Part shown: piece after piece, positions 50,084-60,204 of the stretch | How the letters are laid out: every line of letters starts with the position of its first letter | How positions within the stretch are numbered: the first letter of the stretch is position 1 | Assembly: GCF_001653135.1 (NCBI RefSeq) | Contig: NZ_BDDS01000002.1 | Location: 124,001-188,000, forward strand | Direction of reading: 5' to 3' | Source: Pseudoalteromonas neustonica | Lineage (GTDB): Bacteria > Pseudomonadota > Gammaproteobacteria > Enterobacterales > Alteromonadaceae | DNA: 64,000 nucleotides | Program-made: the position numbers and the translations under genes | Notes under the pieces: generated by a model | Database searches by the model: none | Told to the model about the DNA's origin: nothing | The model's input: only the letters and a program-made list of their open reading frames with translations

Positions 50084-51721
50084 ATGGCGATTCATTCCGG
50101 TGCCGGGAAACCTGCAACACAATCTGATTTAGTGAACGTACCAAAATTAGTATCAGCTTATTATTTAAATGAGCCTGATTTAGAACAAAACCCTGAGCAT
50201 TGTGTTGCTTTTGGTACATCTGGACACCGTGGCTGTTCATATGATGTGAAGTTTAATGAATCTCATATTCTCGCCATTACACAAGCGATTTGTGATTATC
50301 GCAAACAGAACAATATTTTTGGTCCACTTTTCTTAGGTAAAGATACACACGCTTTAAGTGAAGCAGCTTATAACTCAGCTATTGAAGTATTAGTTGCTAA
50401 TGAAGTGCAAGTTATTACACAAGAGAATGACGATTTTACACCAACGCCAGTTATCAGCCATGCAGTTGTGTGTCATAACAAATTACACCCTAATGAATTA
50501 GCAGATGGGATTGTTGTTACGCCTTCGCATAACCCACCAGAAGATGGCGGCTTTAAATACAACCCACCCAATGGCGGTCCTGCGGATACCGATGTAACCA
50601 AATGGATTGAAGACAGAGCTAATCAACTTTTATTAGAAGATTTAGTTGAAGTAGAGCTTTTTCCGTTTGCTAAGGCTGCACGTTCTGGTTTTATTAAATA
50701 TCAAGATTTAATGACGCCTTATATCGATGATTTAATCAATGTGGTTGATGTAGAAGCGATATCAAAAGCAAAAATTAAAATAGGTATTGATCCACTTGGC
50801 GGCTCGGGTATTAATTTTTGGCCCGTGATTGCTGAGAAATTCAATTTAGACCTAACGGTTGTAAATGACAACGTTGATCCACGTTTTGCGTTTATGCCAC
50901 TTGATAAAGATGGCAAAATTCGTATGGATTGTTCGTCGCCTTACGCAATGGCAAACCTAATTGCACTCAAAGATGACTTTGATCTTAGCATTGGTAATGA
51001 CCCTGATTATGACCGTCACGGTATTGTAACCCCTGATGGTTTAATGAACCCGAATCACTTTTTAGCTGTAGCGATCGACTATTTATTAAATCATCGTAAG
51101 TGGTCTAAAGAAGTTCAAATTGGTAAAACACTTGTATCAAGCGCTATGATTGACCGTGTCGTTGCTCGTAATAACCGTCAGGTGCAAGAAGTACCCGTTG
51201 GTTTTAAATGGTTTGTAGAAGGCCTAAGTACTGGTACTTTAGCATTCGGTGGTGAAGAAAGTGCAGGGGCGTCGTTCCTACGTTTTGATGGTTCAGTATG
51301 GAATACCGATAAAGACGGTTTTATTATGGGCTTATTAGCGGCTGAAATTTTAGCTGTGACAGGCAAAACACCCTCTACACGTTACAAAGAACTTGAGCAA
51401 GAGTTTGGGGCTCCTTTATATAAACGTATTGATGCACCAGCAAGTACAGCGCAAAAAGATCGACTTAAAGCGCTCAGTGCAAAAGACGTCACCGCAGATA
51501 CACTTGCGGGTGAGCCTATTTTACAAAAACTAACCCATGCCCCAGGTAACAATGCTGCAATTGGTGGTTTAAAAGTGGTGACAGAAAATGGTTGGTTTGC
51601 TGCTCGACCGTCAGGCACGGAAGATATTTATAAAATCTACCTTGAATCATTCAAGGGTGAAGAGCATTTAGCATTACTTGAAAAGGAAGCTAAAAAGCTG
51701 GTTGATTCAGTGATTAGCTAA
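50084..51721 (+). CDS. pgm: Phosphoglucomutase
   Basis: Interconverts glucose 1-phosphate and glucose 6-phosphate, linking glycogen and cell-wall sugars to the Entner-Doudoroff locus. The 545-residue alpha-D-phosphohexomutase has the phosphoserine loop [20 protein letters not shown] at about residues 144-163, the magnesium loop [13 protein letters not shown] at about 304, the sugar loop [10 protein letters not shown] and the phosphate loop [12 protein letters not shown]. It is co-transcribed with seqA. Repeat A6 starts five bases after its stop. Confidence 0.97.
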   Translation: MAIHSGAGKPATQSDLVNVPKLVSAYYLNEPDLEQNPEHCVAFGTSGHRGCSYDVKFNESHILAITQAICDYRKQNNIFGPLFLGKDTHALSEAAYNSAIEVLVANEVQVITQENDDFTPTPVISHAVVCHNKLHPNELADGIVVTPSHNPPEDGGFKYNPPNGGPADTDVTKWIEDRANQLLLEDLVEVELFPFAKAARSGFIKYQDLMTPYIDDLINVVDVEAISKAKIKIGIDPLGGSGINFWPVIAEKFNLDLTVVNDNVDPRFAFMPLDKDGKIRMDCSSPYAMANLIALKDDFDLSIGNDPDYDRHGIVTPDGLMNPNHFLAVAIDYLLNHRKWSKEVQIGKTLVSSAMIDRVVARNNRQVQEVPVGFKWFVEGLSTGTLAFGGEESAGASFLRFDGSVWNTDKDGFIMGLLAAEILAVTGKTPSTRYKELEQEFGAPLYKRIDAPASTAQKDRLKALSAKDVTADTLAGEPILQKLTHAPGNNAAIGGLKVVTENGWFAARPSGTEDIYKIYLESFKGEEHLALLEKEAKKLVDSVIS

Positions 51722-51725
51722 CTGA

Positions 51726-51902
51726 TATACCCAAACCGTCTCAAGATGCAGAGCTTGGCGTTTTCACAGGCGTTTATTATCAATACGTTACTTTGCAATA
51801 ATGGCTGTCCCTTTTGATAGTCCTTTTGATAAGTAACAACAATGAAAGGAACGTCTGTGAAACGTCCAACTGAACCTCATATATTGAGGTGGCTTGGGTA
51901 TA
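51726..51902. repeat. MITE-like repeat family A, copy A6 (internal deletion)
   Basis: 177 bp with both ends (TATACCCAAACCGTCTCAAG and TTGAGGTGGCTTGGGTATA) but with the right-hand module deleted. The inner pair GCGTTTTCACAGGCGT/ACGTCTGTGAAACGT remains. Confidence 0.83.
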
Positions 51903-51912
51903 ATACATTATT

Positions 51913-51942
51913 AAAACGGCTGATTTAATCAGCCGTTTTTGT
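51913..51942 (+). terminator. Terminator after pgm (beyond repeat A6)
   Basis: AAAACGGCTGATT and AATCAGCCGTTTT form the stem, followed by T. It is 190 bases from the pgm stop because repeat A6 lies between them. Confidence 0.8.
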
Positions 51943-51978
51943 TTCTCATTCACACAATAAAATAAAGGCTTTAAAAGT

Positions 51979-53031
51979 ATGTCAGCCAATTTAAGTTACT
52001 TAAATGAATTAAAACAAAATGGTGATTTTTTAACGCTCAGTCGTAACAATGAATGGCACTTAGATGCCAGTACTTTTACGTTGGATAACGGTACAGCAGT
52101 AACGGTGCATGATACGGGGGTTATAGAGTTCCAACCAAAAGGCATCACTACGAAAGATGTGGTACTTTCGAGTGCAATCCATGGCAACGAAACCGCGCCA
52201 ATTGAAATCTGCGATGAATTAATTAAGCGGATCATTAGCGGCGATTTGCAATTAGCACAACGCGCTTTGTTTATTTTTGGTAACCCGCAATCAATCAATA
52301 TTGGCAAACGCTTTATAGGTGAAAACCTTAACCGTTTATTTAATGGTCATCATACAGTTGAAGGTGTACCAATGAATAATGAGCGTGTCAGAGCTGCGAA
52401 ACTTGAACAATACGTCAGTGATTTTTATTATCGTGGCTCGCAAGTAAGTCAGCGATGCCATTATGACTTACACACGGCAATACGTGGCTCAAAAAACGAT
52501 AAGTTTGCAGTCTATCCTTTTTTACATGGCAAACCATGGAAGAAAGCGCAATTACAATTTTTGCTTAGCTGCGGTGTAAATACAGTCCTTATGATGAAAT
52601 CAGCCGCGACGACCTTTAGCTATTATTCATCTTTTGTGCATGGCGCTGATTCGTTTACAGTTGAACTTGGGCAGGTCAAGCCTTTTGGCGAAAATGATAT
52701 GAGTCGCTTTGAAAAAACAAAGCAAACACTCACTGCATTAATTAGCCAAAAAGAAGTGATTTATAAAGAATTTGATGCAAGTGATTTTGAACTGTTTTCA
52801 GTTCATCGTTCAATTAATCGGACCGAACACGTATTTTCGTTTCCATTTTCCGATGACGCCGAGAATTTTACTGGTTTTGCTAAAGGTGAATTACTCGCAA
52901 CCGATGGTCAGACCTGTTATTACGCTGAAGTCGATGGTGAGGCAATTATATTTCCAAATGCTGATGTAGCCCTTGGTCAGCGTGCATTGTTAACCGTAAT
53001 ACCATTAAAAAACACAGATAATATTATTTAA
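51979..53031 (+). CDS. astE: Succinylglutamate desuccinylase
   Basis: Last step of the arginine succinyltransferase pathway: N-succinylglutamate to glutamate and succinate. The 350-residue zinc carboxypeptidase-like protein has the metal motif [14 protein letters not shown] (about residues 63-76), the [10 protein letters not shown] motif and the third ligand in [10 protein letters not shown]; a C-terminal beta domain follows. The other ast genes are not nearby, so the pathway is split over the genome. AAAATAAAGG lies upstream of the start. Confidence 0.9.
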   Translation: MSANLSYLNELKQNGDFLTLSRNNEWHLDASTFTLDNGTAVTVHDTGVIEFQPKGITTKDVVLSSAIHGNETAPIEICDELIKRIISGDLQLAQRALFIFGNPQSINIGKRFIGENLNRLFNGHHTVEGVPMNNERVRAAKLEQYVSDFYYRGSQVSQRCHYDLHTAIRGSKNDKFAVYPFLHGKPWKKAQLQFLLSCGVNTVLMMKSAATTFSYYSSFVHGADSFTVELGQVKPFGENDMSRFEKTKQTLTALISQKEVIYKEFDASDFELFSVHRSINRTEHVFSFPFSDDAENFTGFAKGELLATDGQTCYYAEVDGEAIIFPNADVALGQRALLTVIPLKNTDNII

Positions 53032-53162
53032 TAAATTGTATTAACCAACCAAAATAAAGAGTTAACTATATGATTTTAAATTTTTAATTTGAATGTATAG
53101 TTAACTTTCCAGCCCAACTCTCGCCAATTAACTTTGTTTCGTCTATGATTAGTTGAATAACG

Positions 53163-53180
53163 CTTTACGTTAACGTAAGG
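53163..53180 (+). promoter_or_regulatory. LiuR-like operator upstream of the bkd operon
   Basis: TTACGTTAACGTAA at 53165-53178 is a perfect 14-bp palindrome within CTTTACGTTAACGTAAGG. It resembles the TTTACGTTAACGTAAA-type sites of the MerR-family regulator LiuR, which controls branched-chain amino acid breakdown in Alteromonadales (from memory). It lies 114 bases before the first bkd gene. The regulator gene is not in the window. Confidence 0.6.
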
Positions 53181-53293
53181 TGTCGGTAGCTTTAATTTAA
53201 ATACAGTGCAGTTTCTGCAAAGTTTATCCTGTAGGTCACATCCAATAATAACAAGTGACTTGCACTGTTTTCGACAACAAAAGAAGGTAGGTT

Positions 53294-54508
53294 ATGAGTA
53301 ATCCAAATAACGTATCGGTGAATATTAGTCATGATCTTGCATTTATTGATGGTCATGCGCTGAATATTCCGACCGTAAGCATCTTAAATGAGGACGGCGA
53401 TATTCACACAGGGGCTACCGCACCTGATATTGATGAAAGTACGGCGCTGCGATTATATGAAACTATGCGTTTTATTCGTGCATTAGATGAACGAATGCAA
53501 GCAGCTCAACGTCAAGGCCGCGTTAGTTTTTATATGCAATGCTTGGGTGAAGAAGCAGCCGTCACTGCATCGGCGGCGGCACTGGACCAAGACGATATGA
53601 TCATGGCGCAATACCGTGAACAAGCGGCATTGCATTATCGTGGTTTTACACTTGACCAGTTTATGAATCAAATGTTTTCAAATGAATTGGATTTAGGTAA
53701 AGGACGTCAAATGCCTATCCATTATGGTTCAAACGCCCTCAATTATATGACTATCTCATCACCGTTGGGTACCCAAATACCGCAAGCAACGGGTTATGCA
53801 TACGGACAAAAAATCAAACATATCGATGCAAAAACGGGTGAGTTAAATAGCACAATTGATAATGTCACTATCTGCTATTTTGGTGAAGGTGCTGCATCCG
53901 AAGGTGATTTTCATGCCGGCTTAAATATGGCTGCAGTACATAAATCTCCTGTGATATTTTTTGCTCGAAATAACGGCTATGCGATTTCGACGCCTGCGGA
54001 TGAACAATTTAAAGGTGATGGTATTGCATCTCGCGGTGTAGGTTACGGTATTAAGACCATTCGTGTTGATGGCGCTGATGCTTTAGCTGTTTATGCGGCA
54101 ACCAAAAAAGCACGCGAAATTGCCACTAAAACAGGTGAGCCTGTATTGATAGAATCAATTGCTTATCGCTTAGGTGCGCACTCTACATCAGATGATCCTA
54201 GTGGTTATCGCTCTAAAGATGAAGAAGCAAACTTTCAATCTTGCCCAATTGAGCGCTTTCGTAAATGGCTCATTAAGAAAAATTGGCTTAATGATGAGGA
54301 AGACACCAAAGCCAAAGAGCAAATACGAGAAGATATTCTTGCGGCATTAAAGCGTGCTGAAGTGGTTGCTAAACCCGCTTTAGAAGAGCTTGTCTCAGAT
54401 GTATATGATACGCCAATTCCTTCGTTACAACGCCAGTATGAACAATTGAAAACGCATATTAAGCAACACCCAGATGCCTACCCAGTCACTGCAGGGAGAA
54501 TTAAATAA
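53294..54508 (+). CDS. bkdA1: Branched-chain 2-oxoacid dehydrogenase E1 component, alpha subunit
   Basis: Thiamine diphosphate-dependent decarboxylation of the 2-oxo acids of valine, leucine and isoleucine. The 404-residue subunit has the N-terminal extension typical of BCKDH-alpha, then [20 protein letters not shown] and the cofactor motif [20 protein letters not shown] (about residues 194-213) with [10 protein letters not shown]. The double Ser region [14 protein letters not shown] corresponds to the regulated phosphorylation loop in animals. It overlaps the next gene by one base (TAATG). Confidence 0.95.
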   Translation: MSNPNNVSVNISHDLAFIDGHALNIPTVSILNEDGDIHTGATAPDIDESTALRLYETMRFIRALDERMQAAQRQGRVSFYMQCLGEEAAVTASAAALDQDDMIMAQYREQAALHYRGFTLDQFMNQMFSNELDLGKGRQMPIHYGSNALNYMTISSPLGTQIPQATGYAYGQKIKHIDAKTGELNSTIDNVTICYFGEGAASEGDFHAGLNMAAVHKSPVIFFARNNGYAISTPADEQFKGDGIASRGVGYGIKTIRVDGADALAVYAATKKAREIATKTGEPVLIESIAYRLGAHSTSDDPSGYRSKDEEANFQSCPIERFRKWLIKKNWLNDEEDTKAKEQIREDILAALKRAEVVAKPALEELVSDVYDTPIPSLQRQYEQLKTHIKQHPDAYPVTAGRIK

Positions 54509-55485
54509 TGCCTAAAATGAATATGTTACATGCAATTAATTCAGCCCTTGATATTACAATGGCCGAACATCCTCAAGCATGTATTTTTGGTGAAGATGTA
54601 GGGTATTTTGGCGGTGTGTTTCGTGCGACCTCGGGATTACAAGAAAAATATGGTTCACACCGAGTCTTCAACACACCACTAACAGAGCAGGGGATCATGG
54701 GGTTTGCCAATGGTCTCGCTGCATTTGGTGCACCAGCACTGGCCGAAATTCAGTTTGCAGATTATATCTTTCCTGCGTTTGACCAAATTGTAAATGAATC
54801 CGCAAAGTTTCGTTATCGCAGTGGTAATGAATTCGACGTTGGTAACTTAACGATTCGTACTCCTTACGGCGGTGGTATTGCGGGAGGGTTATATCATTCA
54901 CAATCACCAGAGGCGTATTTTGCACACACGCCAGGCCTTAAAATAGTGGTTCCTCGTAACCCTTATCAAGCCAAAGGGTTACTACGAGCATCGATTAAAG
55001 ATGATAACCCGGTTATTTTCTTTGAGCCTAAGCGTTTATATCGGGCGTCAACGGGTGAGGTGCCAGAAGAAGATTACAGCATTGAACTGGGTAAAGCAGA
55101 AGTGGTCACGCAAGGTACTGATGTAACACTGCTTGCTTGGGGTGCACAGATGGAAATCATCGAAGATGCAGCTAAACGAGCAAGTGAACAAGGGATCAGC
55201 TGTGAGGTGATTGATTTACGTAGTATTTTGCCGTGGGATATGGAAACGATTGCTGAGTCTGTTACTAAAACAGGCCGCTTAGTGGTCAGCCATGAAGCGC
55301 CAATCACGAATGGCTTTGGTGCTGAAATAGCGGCAACAATTCAGCAAGAATGTTTCTTACATTTAGAATCACCCATCTTACGTGTGTGCGGCTTAGATAC
55401 ACCGTATCCATTAGCGCTTGAAAAAGAGTATGTGCCGGATGCGTTGAAAGTACTTGCTGCAATCAAGCAATCGGTCGAATTTTAG
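54508..55485 (+). CDS. bkdA2: Branched-chain 2-oxoacid dehydrogenase E1 component, beta subunit
   Basis: A 325-residue transketolase-like subunit that completes the alpha2-beta2 E1 enzyme. Landmarks are [56 protein letters not shown] and [17 protein letters not shown] [16 protein letters not shown] near the end. Its start overlaps the stop of bkdA1 and its end is eight bases before the E2 gene. Confidence 0.95.
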   Translation: MPKMNMLHAINSALDITMAEHPQACIFGEDVGYFGGVFRATSGLQEKYGSHRVFNTPLTEQGIMGFANGLAAFGAPALAEIQFADYIFPAFDQIVNESAKFRYRSGNEFDVGNLTIRTPYGGGIAGGLYHSQSPEAYFAHTPGLKIVVPRNPYQAKGLLRASIKDDNPVIFFEPKRLYRASTGEVPEEDYSIELGKAEVVTQGTDVTLLAWGAQMEIIEDAAKRASEQGISCEVIDLRSILPWDMETIAESVTKTGRLVVSHEAPITNGFGAEIAATIQQECFLHLESPILRVCGLDTPYPLALEKEYVPDALKVLAAIKQSVEF

Positions 55486-55493
55486 GAGTTATC

Positions 55494-57077
55494 ATGGCAA
55501 AAGATTTTATTTTACCGGATATCGGTGAAGGCATAGTTGAATGTGAAGTGGTTGAATGGCTTGTTGCTGAAGGTGACACTGTGGCTGAAGATCAACCAAT
55601 CTGTGATGTGATGACTGATAAAGCATTAGTTCAAATTCCAGCGGTTCATGATGGTGTGATCAGCAAACTATATTACGCCAAAGGCGATATTGCACTTGTG
55701 CATGCGCCACTTTTTGCGATGGATGTGGCGGGTGATATTCCTTTACCGGTGGTTGAATCAGCCGTTAATGTTGAAGCCGACACACCTGCCGTTACAAGCG
55801 ATGAACAACTTGAAGACTTTATTCTCCCCGATATTGGTGAAGGTATTGTTGAATGTGAAATTGTTGAATGGCTGGTAAGTGAAGGGGATAAGATAGAAGA
55901 AGATCAGGCTGTGTGTGATGTAATGACAGATAAAGCATTAGTCCAAATTCCGGCTAAATACACAGGTACCGTTGTTAAATTATTTTATGCCAAAGGTGAT
56001 GTGGCACAAGTGCACAGCCCGTTATTTCAAATGTCGATTGCAGGTACGCAAGCAAACGTTGTTGATATAAATGACGCTTTAGTAAAAGCACAAACAAAAG
56101 CCGTTGAACAAAAGCCGATTGAATCAGAAAATAAAGTAGTTTCTGCACCAGTAATTAATAAAAAAGCGGTGGCTTCTCCAGCAGTGCGTCGTAAAGCTCG
56201 TGAACTTGATGTTGACTTAACAACAGTGCCAGGCAGCGGTAAAAATGGCCGTATTTATAAAGAAGATATAGCGCAATTTATCAAAAGTGAAGTACCAAAT
56301 AGTATTGATACGTCACCGTTACAACCCGCAGCTGATAAGAGTACGAGTAAAAACCCAGCAAATGGCACAGGTGGTTCTCGCGTTGAACCAATTAAAGGCA
56401 TTAAAGCGGCAATGGCGAAGCAGATGGTTGCCTCTGTTACAACTATCCCGCACTTTACTTTTTGCGATGAAATTGACTTAACAAATTTAATCGCACTGCG
56501 CAGCGATCTCAAAGAGCAGTATAAGCAGCAAGGCGTTAAGCTGACTATGATGCCGTTTTTCATTAAAGCTTTATCATTGGCAATGAAAGAGTTTCCGGTT
56601 TTAAACTCTAAAGTAAATGATGATTGCACTGAACTCACCTATTTTGACGATCACAATATTGGTATGGCTGTGGACTCAAAAATTGGTTTACTGGTACCAA
56701 ATATTAAACAATGCCAAAGTAAAAGTATTGTTGAGGTTGCTAATGAGGTGTCTCGCTTAACAGATTCAGCCCGAGAAGGGCGTGTTAGTCCGGATGATCT
56801 CAAAGGTGGCACGATTAGCATTTCTAATATTGGTGCGCTTGGGGGCACAATTGCAACACCGATTATTAATAAACCAGAAGTCGCCATTGTTGCATTAGGT
56901 AAATTACAGCACTTACCACGTTTTGATGGACAAGGGCAGGTGATATCCGCAGCAATCATGCAAGTAAGCTGGTCTGGCGATCATAGAGTAATTGATGGCG
57001 GGACAATCGCACGATTTAATAACCTATGGAAATCATATTTAGAAAGCCCAGCTAAAATGATGATGGCAATGAGTTAA
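55494..57077 (+). CDS. bkdB: Branched-chain 2-oxoacid dehydrogenase E2, dihydrolipoyl acyltransferase
   Basis: Core acyltransferase of the complex (527 residues). Two lipoyl domains lie in tandem, each with the lipoyl-lysine motif DVMTDKALVQIPA (Lys43 and Lys147). A peripheral-subunit-binding domain for E3 follows at about 225-262 (VASPAVRRKARELDVDL). The catalytic domain ends with the active-site motif DHRVIDGG at about 496-503. Linkers are rich in Ala, Pro and Lys. The E3 gene (lpd) is not in this operon, so the complex must share a dihydrolipoyl dehydrogenase encoded elsewhere. AGGAG lies before the ATG. Confidence 0.95.
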   Translation: MAKDFILPDIGEGIVECEVVEWLVAEGDTVAEDQPICDVMTDKALVQIPAVHDGVISKLYYAKGDIALVHAPLFAMDVAGDIPLPVVESAVNVEADTPAVTSDEQLEDFILPDIGEGIVECEIVEWLVSEGDKIEEDQAVCDVMTDKALVQIPAKYTGTVVKLFYAKGDVAQVHSPLFQMSIAGTQANVVDINDALVKAQTKAVEQKPIESENKVVSAPVINKKAVASPAVRRKARELDVDLTTVPGSGKNGRIYKEDIAQFIKSEVPNSIDTSPLQPAADKSTSKNPANGTGGSRVEPIKGIKAAMAKQMVASVTTIPHFTFCDEIDLTNLIALRSDLKEQYKQQGVKLTMMPFFIKALSLAMKEFPVLNSKVNDDCTELTYFDDHNIGMAVDSKIGLLVPNIKQCQSKSIVEVANEVSRLTDSAREGRVSPDDLKGGTISISNIGALGGTIATPIINKPEVAIVALGKLQHLPRFDGQGQVISAAIMQVSWSGDHRVIDGGTIARFNNLWKSYLESPAKMMMAMS

Positions 57078-57103
57078 TTACATTACTTTGATACGTTCAA
57101 ATA

Positions 57104-57131
57104 AAAGCTCAGCAATTGCTGAGCTTTTTTA
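57104..57131 (+). terminator. Terminator after the bkd operon
   Basis: AAAGCTCAGCAA and TTGCTGAGCTTT form a perfect 12-bp arm pair, followed by TTTT, 27 bases after the stop. Confidence 0.87.
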
Positions 57132-57234
57132 TTGCCAATAAAACGCTTGTCTACGGCTCTATTGATGCAGGAACAATTGTTAATAAACACATTAGGCTAA
57201 ATTTTCTTGTTTATCTGCCTGTGTATCAACGATT

Positions 57235-58401
57235 TTAAACCCCATAAAAATATAGACCATACCCAACAAACATCGCTGGTATTGCTGAATAAGCTGTTGC
57301 AACTAATGCCGCACGCGGTGCCATCGCTATTGCAGGGAATAGGGCATCACCGTCATTAGAGATTGCATTAGCCGCTAACGCACTAAAAGGAATAATACCT
57401 TGTATATAAAGTGTCGTTACCACGATTTGTGGCCCACAGCCTGGTAAAAAGCCAATTGCTACAGCTATTAAAGGAGCTAAGTAAGCATAGTGGGTAAACC
57501 ATGCTTTAAGATCAACCCCTGCAAAGGTCACTAAAAGTTCAAATAGCATAAATGATGCGACAACCCAAGCTGTTACAAAGTGGGTATCTTGAAGCACTTT
57601 ATATAATTTAGACGGCGGGTTGATTGTTTCCTCCTCAGACGTGATCTCTTGATAGCTTTGCCCTTTTGAAGATAATGCCCAAGTAGTAACAGCAAGTAAC
57701 GCCATTACAGCACCAAATACAGTGATTGAATCTGCAAGGGTGTTATTAATAGCGTTAAAGTCTGTATTTAACGCTATTAATACAGCAATGATCACGCTGG
57801 GTATAAGAATTATTTGCCATACCGACTTACTGAAAATAATTGCTCTACTAGGACTGTTTAAGCAGTCATCGCAAAAGTCATTTTTTTCTGGACGAAGATA
57901 ATCTTTGTCATGAAAAGCATTCACTAAAGACCCACTAATAACGCCAACGCTAAGGCCGATAGCCATAATAAGTAGACCTTCGATGGGTTTTGTTGCTAAG
58001 AGTAAAAACGCAGCGTCACCCATGGTTGCGGTGAGCACTGCCACAACAGAGCCAAAGCTGGCTTGCCCTTTAGTGAATTGCGTTACAACAATAATGGCCC
58101 CACCGCAGCCGGGTAAGGCTCCTAAAAATGATGCAAAGCTTACCTCGAGTAAAGGAGATTTTTGGCTCAAATAGCCCAACTCTAACTGTGGAAGCCGATC
58201 AATGGCGTAATAGTAAATAAATAATGTGGCGGCAACAAATACACTAACCTGAAAAAAAGCATCGCTCATTGAGGCTAATGTAATATCTCTAATAGGGGGA
58301 TAAGCTAAGCAACATAATAATAAAAACGGCAATAATAAACGTTTGTTATTAACAAAAAGTGTCGCGGGCAGAGCGATTTTTGGTAGTGTGTGAGAGAACA
58401 T
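57235..58401 (-). CDS. Putative 10-TM heavy-metal (manganese) exporter
   Basis: A 388-residue membrane protein with about ten hydrophobic segments. I assign it to the ArsP_2 / putative manganese transporter family from its pattern. The two halves repeat a signature: ASFLGALPGCGGAIIVVTQF with a later ATMGDAAFLLLAT, and AIGFLPGCGPQIVVTTLY with ISNDGDALFPAIA. The repeated PGCG and GDA motifs probably form the metal path. A charged, Cys-containing loop (CDDC) lies between the halves. The leader holds a Fur-box-like site and a perfect hairpin that covers the ribosome binding site, so expression is likely metal-responsive. The substrate is inferred from family naming only. Confidence 0.75.
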   Translation of the reverse strand: MFSHTLPKIALPATLFVNNKRLLLPFLLLCCLAYPPIRDITLASMSDAFFQVSVFVAATLFIYYYAIDRLPQLELGYLSQKSPLLEVSFASFLGALPGCGGAIIVVTQFTKGQASFGSVVAVLTATMGDAAFLLLATKPIEGLLIMAIGLSVGVISGSLVNAFHDKDYLRPEKNDFCDDCLNSPSRAIIFSKSVWQIILIPSVIIAVLIALNTDFNAINNTLADSITVFGAVMALLAVTTWALSSKGQSYQEITSEEETINPPSKLYKVLQDTHFVTAWVVASFMLFELLVTFAGVDLKAWFTHYAYLAPLIAVAIGFLPGCGPQIVVTTLYIQGIIPFSALAANAISNDGDALFPAIAMAPRAALVATAYSAIPAMFVGYGLYFYGV

Positions 58402-58434
58402 AAGTGCAACCTAAAAACTGTATAGGTTGCACTT
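58402..58434 (-). promoter_or_regulatory. 12-bp perfect hairpin covering the exporter's ribosome binding site
   Basis: On the minus strand AAGTGCAACCTA and TAGGTTGCACTT pair over all 12 positions with a 9-base loop. The second arm holds AGGTT and ends directly at the ATG. In RNA this would hide the Shine-Dalgarno sequence; as DNA it could be a dimeric repressor site. Confidence 0.65.
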
Positions 58435-58446
58435 TAGATTTAAATT

Positions 58447-58467
58447 AAATGAAAATCAATATCATTT
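58447..58467. promoter_or_regulatory. Fur-box-like site
   Basis: The 10-base arms AAATGAAAAT and AATATCATTT match at eight of ten positions around a central C, in line with the AATGATAAT-type Fur consensus. It lies 46 bases before the exporter start, and fur itself is in the window. Confidence 0.6.
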
Positions 58468-58470
58468 ACA

Positions 58471-60096
58471 TTATTTTCTTTGAAATTCTGAATTTTCATT
58501 CCATGTTGGCCATTCGCTTTGCTGTGAAATATCAAAACCTACTTGATAAAATAACTGTAAGTCTTGCACTGCGCCAGATAAATTCCACTCATCACGGTAT
58601 CTGTCGCAAGGTTGATGGTAGCAACCTCTTAGTACTAAGCTCATACGCTTGCGATAATTAGCCGTTTCTTCATCAAATGCTTCGCTTCCGCCACCGGCAT
58701 ACATTGCAGGTACACCCATATTAGCAAAAGCAAAATGATCAGAGCGATAGTAACCACCTGATGACGGTTTAGGATCACCAGATACGGTTCTATTTTGTGC
58801 TTTAGCAGCTGTAGCAAGCAACGTGTCCATTTGCGACTTACCAATACCAACCACGCTGATATCTTTTACTTTACCAAGTAAATTTAGGCTATCCATGTTG
58901 ATATTTGCAACTGTTTTATCTGCAGGGATAACTGGGTTTGCTGCATAGTATTTTGAACCAAGTAAACCTTGCTCTTCTGCTGTAACGGCTAAAAAGGTCA
59001 TAGAGCGCTTAGGGTTAACAGGTAAAGTTGCAAATGCTTCAGCTACTTCAATCATACCACCAGTACCCGTGGCATTATCGTGAGCACCGTTATATATTTG
59101 ATCGCCTTTACGGTTTTTATCTGTGCCTAAGTGATCCCAATGCGCTGAATAAATAATATGTTCATCCGCCAGTTCACTGCCAGGTAACGTCGCAATAAAG
59201 TTATACGAAATAGATTTTTTAATCGTGTTTTTAATCGCAACCGAAGCGGTTAAATCACCCATATCTACGTTGTAAGCACCTTTAGCTGCATTGCTTTTGA
59301 CAGTGTTAAAGTCTAGACCCGCTTTATTAAATAGCTCTTTAGCAACATCAGTTGTCACCCAGCCTTCTACAGCAACTCTGTCCATATTGTTGTTTTCTTT
59401 TTGAAAACCAAACTGCTCGCCACTCCAAGAATTTTCAACAACAGACCACGGGTATGAAGCTGGCGCTGTTTCATGGATAATGATTGCACCAGCAGCCCCT
59501 TGGCGACTCGCTTCTTCGTATTTGTAAGTCCAACGGCCATAGTAGGTCATTGCATCGCCAGTAAAAAGAGTAGGATCTTTAGTCGCAAAGCCCGGATCGT
59601 TTACTAGCATAACCACGGTCTTACCTTTAACATCAATGCCCGCGTAATCATTCCAGTTGTATTCAGGCGCATTTACACCATAACCCACAAACACAAGTTC
59701 GGAATCTTTAATAGCTTGGCTTTGACTAATGCGGCTACTGCCCATTACCATGTCTTTTTTATATTGATAGTCTTTACCGCCAATACTTAAAACCATGTTT
59801 GAGTCAGCTTCAAGAGAGACTAAAGGCACTTCTTGTAAAAAGCTATTACCGTTACCCGGCTTATAACCCAACTTTGTAAATTGTTCAGTGAGGTATGCAA
59901 GCGTTAGCTCTTCACCTTTTGACGATGGAGCGCGTCCACCAAACTCATCAGATGCTAATACTTTAATATGCTCGGCTAATTGCACATCATTAATCGAGTT
60001 ATAGCCTTTAGTAACATCATCAGAGGTAAGACTTGTTGTTGCACATCCTGCAAGTACAGCAGTTGCTAGAAGTGTAAGAGAAAAATAACGTTTCAT
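58471..60096 (-). CDS. M28 family metallopeptidase, lipoprotein
   Basis: A 541-residue exported aminopeptidase-like enzyme. The N-terminus is a lipoprotein signal with lipobox LAGC (Cys18). A protease-associated (PA) domain is inserted at about residues 125-270. The M28 zinc ligands appear in order: SAHWDHLG, GAHDNATGTGG, TAEEQGLLGSKYY, NMDSLN and SDHFAFANMG. Substrates are probably peptides taken up in the periplasm or at the outer membrane; whether it faces outward is unknown. There is no Asp at position +2 after the lipid Cys (Ala-Thr), which favours outer-membrane sorting. The stop is close to the Fur-box-like site of the next gene. Confidence 0.9.
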   Translation of the reverse strand: MKRYFSLTLLATAVLAGCATTSLTSDDVTKGYNSINDVQLAEHIKVLASDEFGGRAPSSKGEELTLAYLTEQFTKLGYKPGNGNSFLQEVPLVSLEADSNMVLSIGGKDYQYKKDMVMGSSRISQSQAIKDSELVFVGYGVNAPEYNWNDYAGIDVKGKTVVMLVNDPGFATKDPTLFTGDAMTYYGRWTYKYEEASRQGAAGAIIIHETAPASYPWSVVENSWSGEQFGFQKENNNMDRVAVEGWVTTDVAKELFNKAGLDFNTVKSNAAKGAYNVDMGDLTASVAIKNTIKKSISYNFIATLPGSELADEHIIYSAHWDHLGTDKNRKGDQIYNGAHDNATGTGGMIEVAEAFATLPVNPKRSMTFLAVTAEEQGLLGSKYYAANPVIPADKTVANINMDSLNLLGKVKDISVVGIGKSQMDTLLATAAKAQNRTVSGDPKPSSGGYYRSDHFAFANMGVPAMYAGGGSEAFDEETANYRKRMSLVLRGCYHQPCDRYRDEWNLSGAVQDLQLFYQVGFDISQQSEWPTWNENSEFQRK

Positions 60097-60204
60097 AGTC
60101 GCTCTTTTTTTGTTTTAAGTGAGTCTAGTATAAGAACTTCTGTTAAAGAGAACCAGTTTTTGCGGTAAACTCACCTCATAATAACTGTAAAGCTAAAGGT
60201 ACTC

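Noticed and set aside
58641..58850. Minus-strand alternative frame inside the M28 peptidase
   Set aside because: It overlaps the peptidase in another frame, where zinc-ligand motifs are intact, so it is a shadow.
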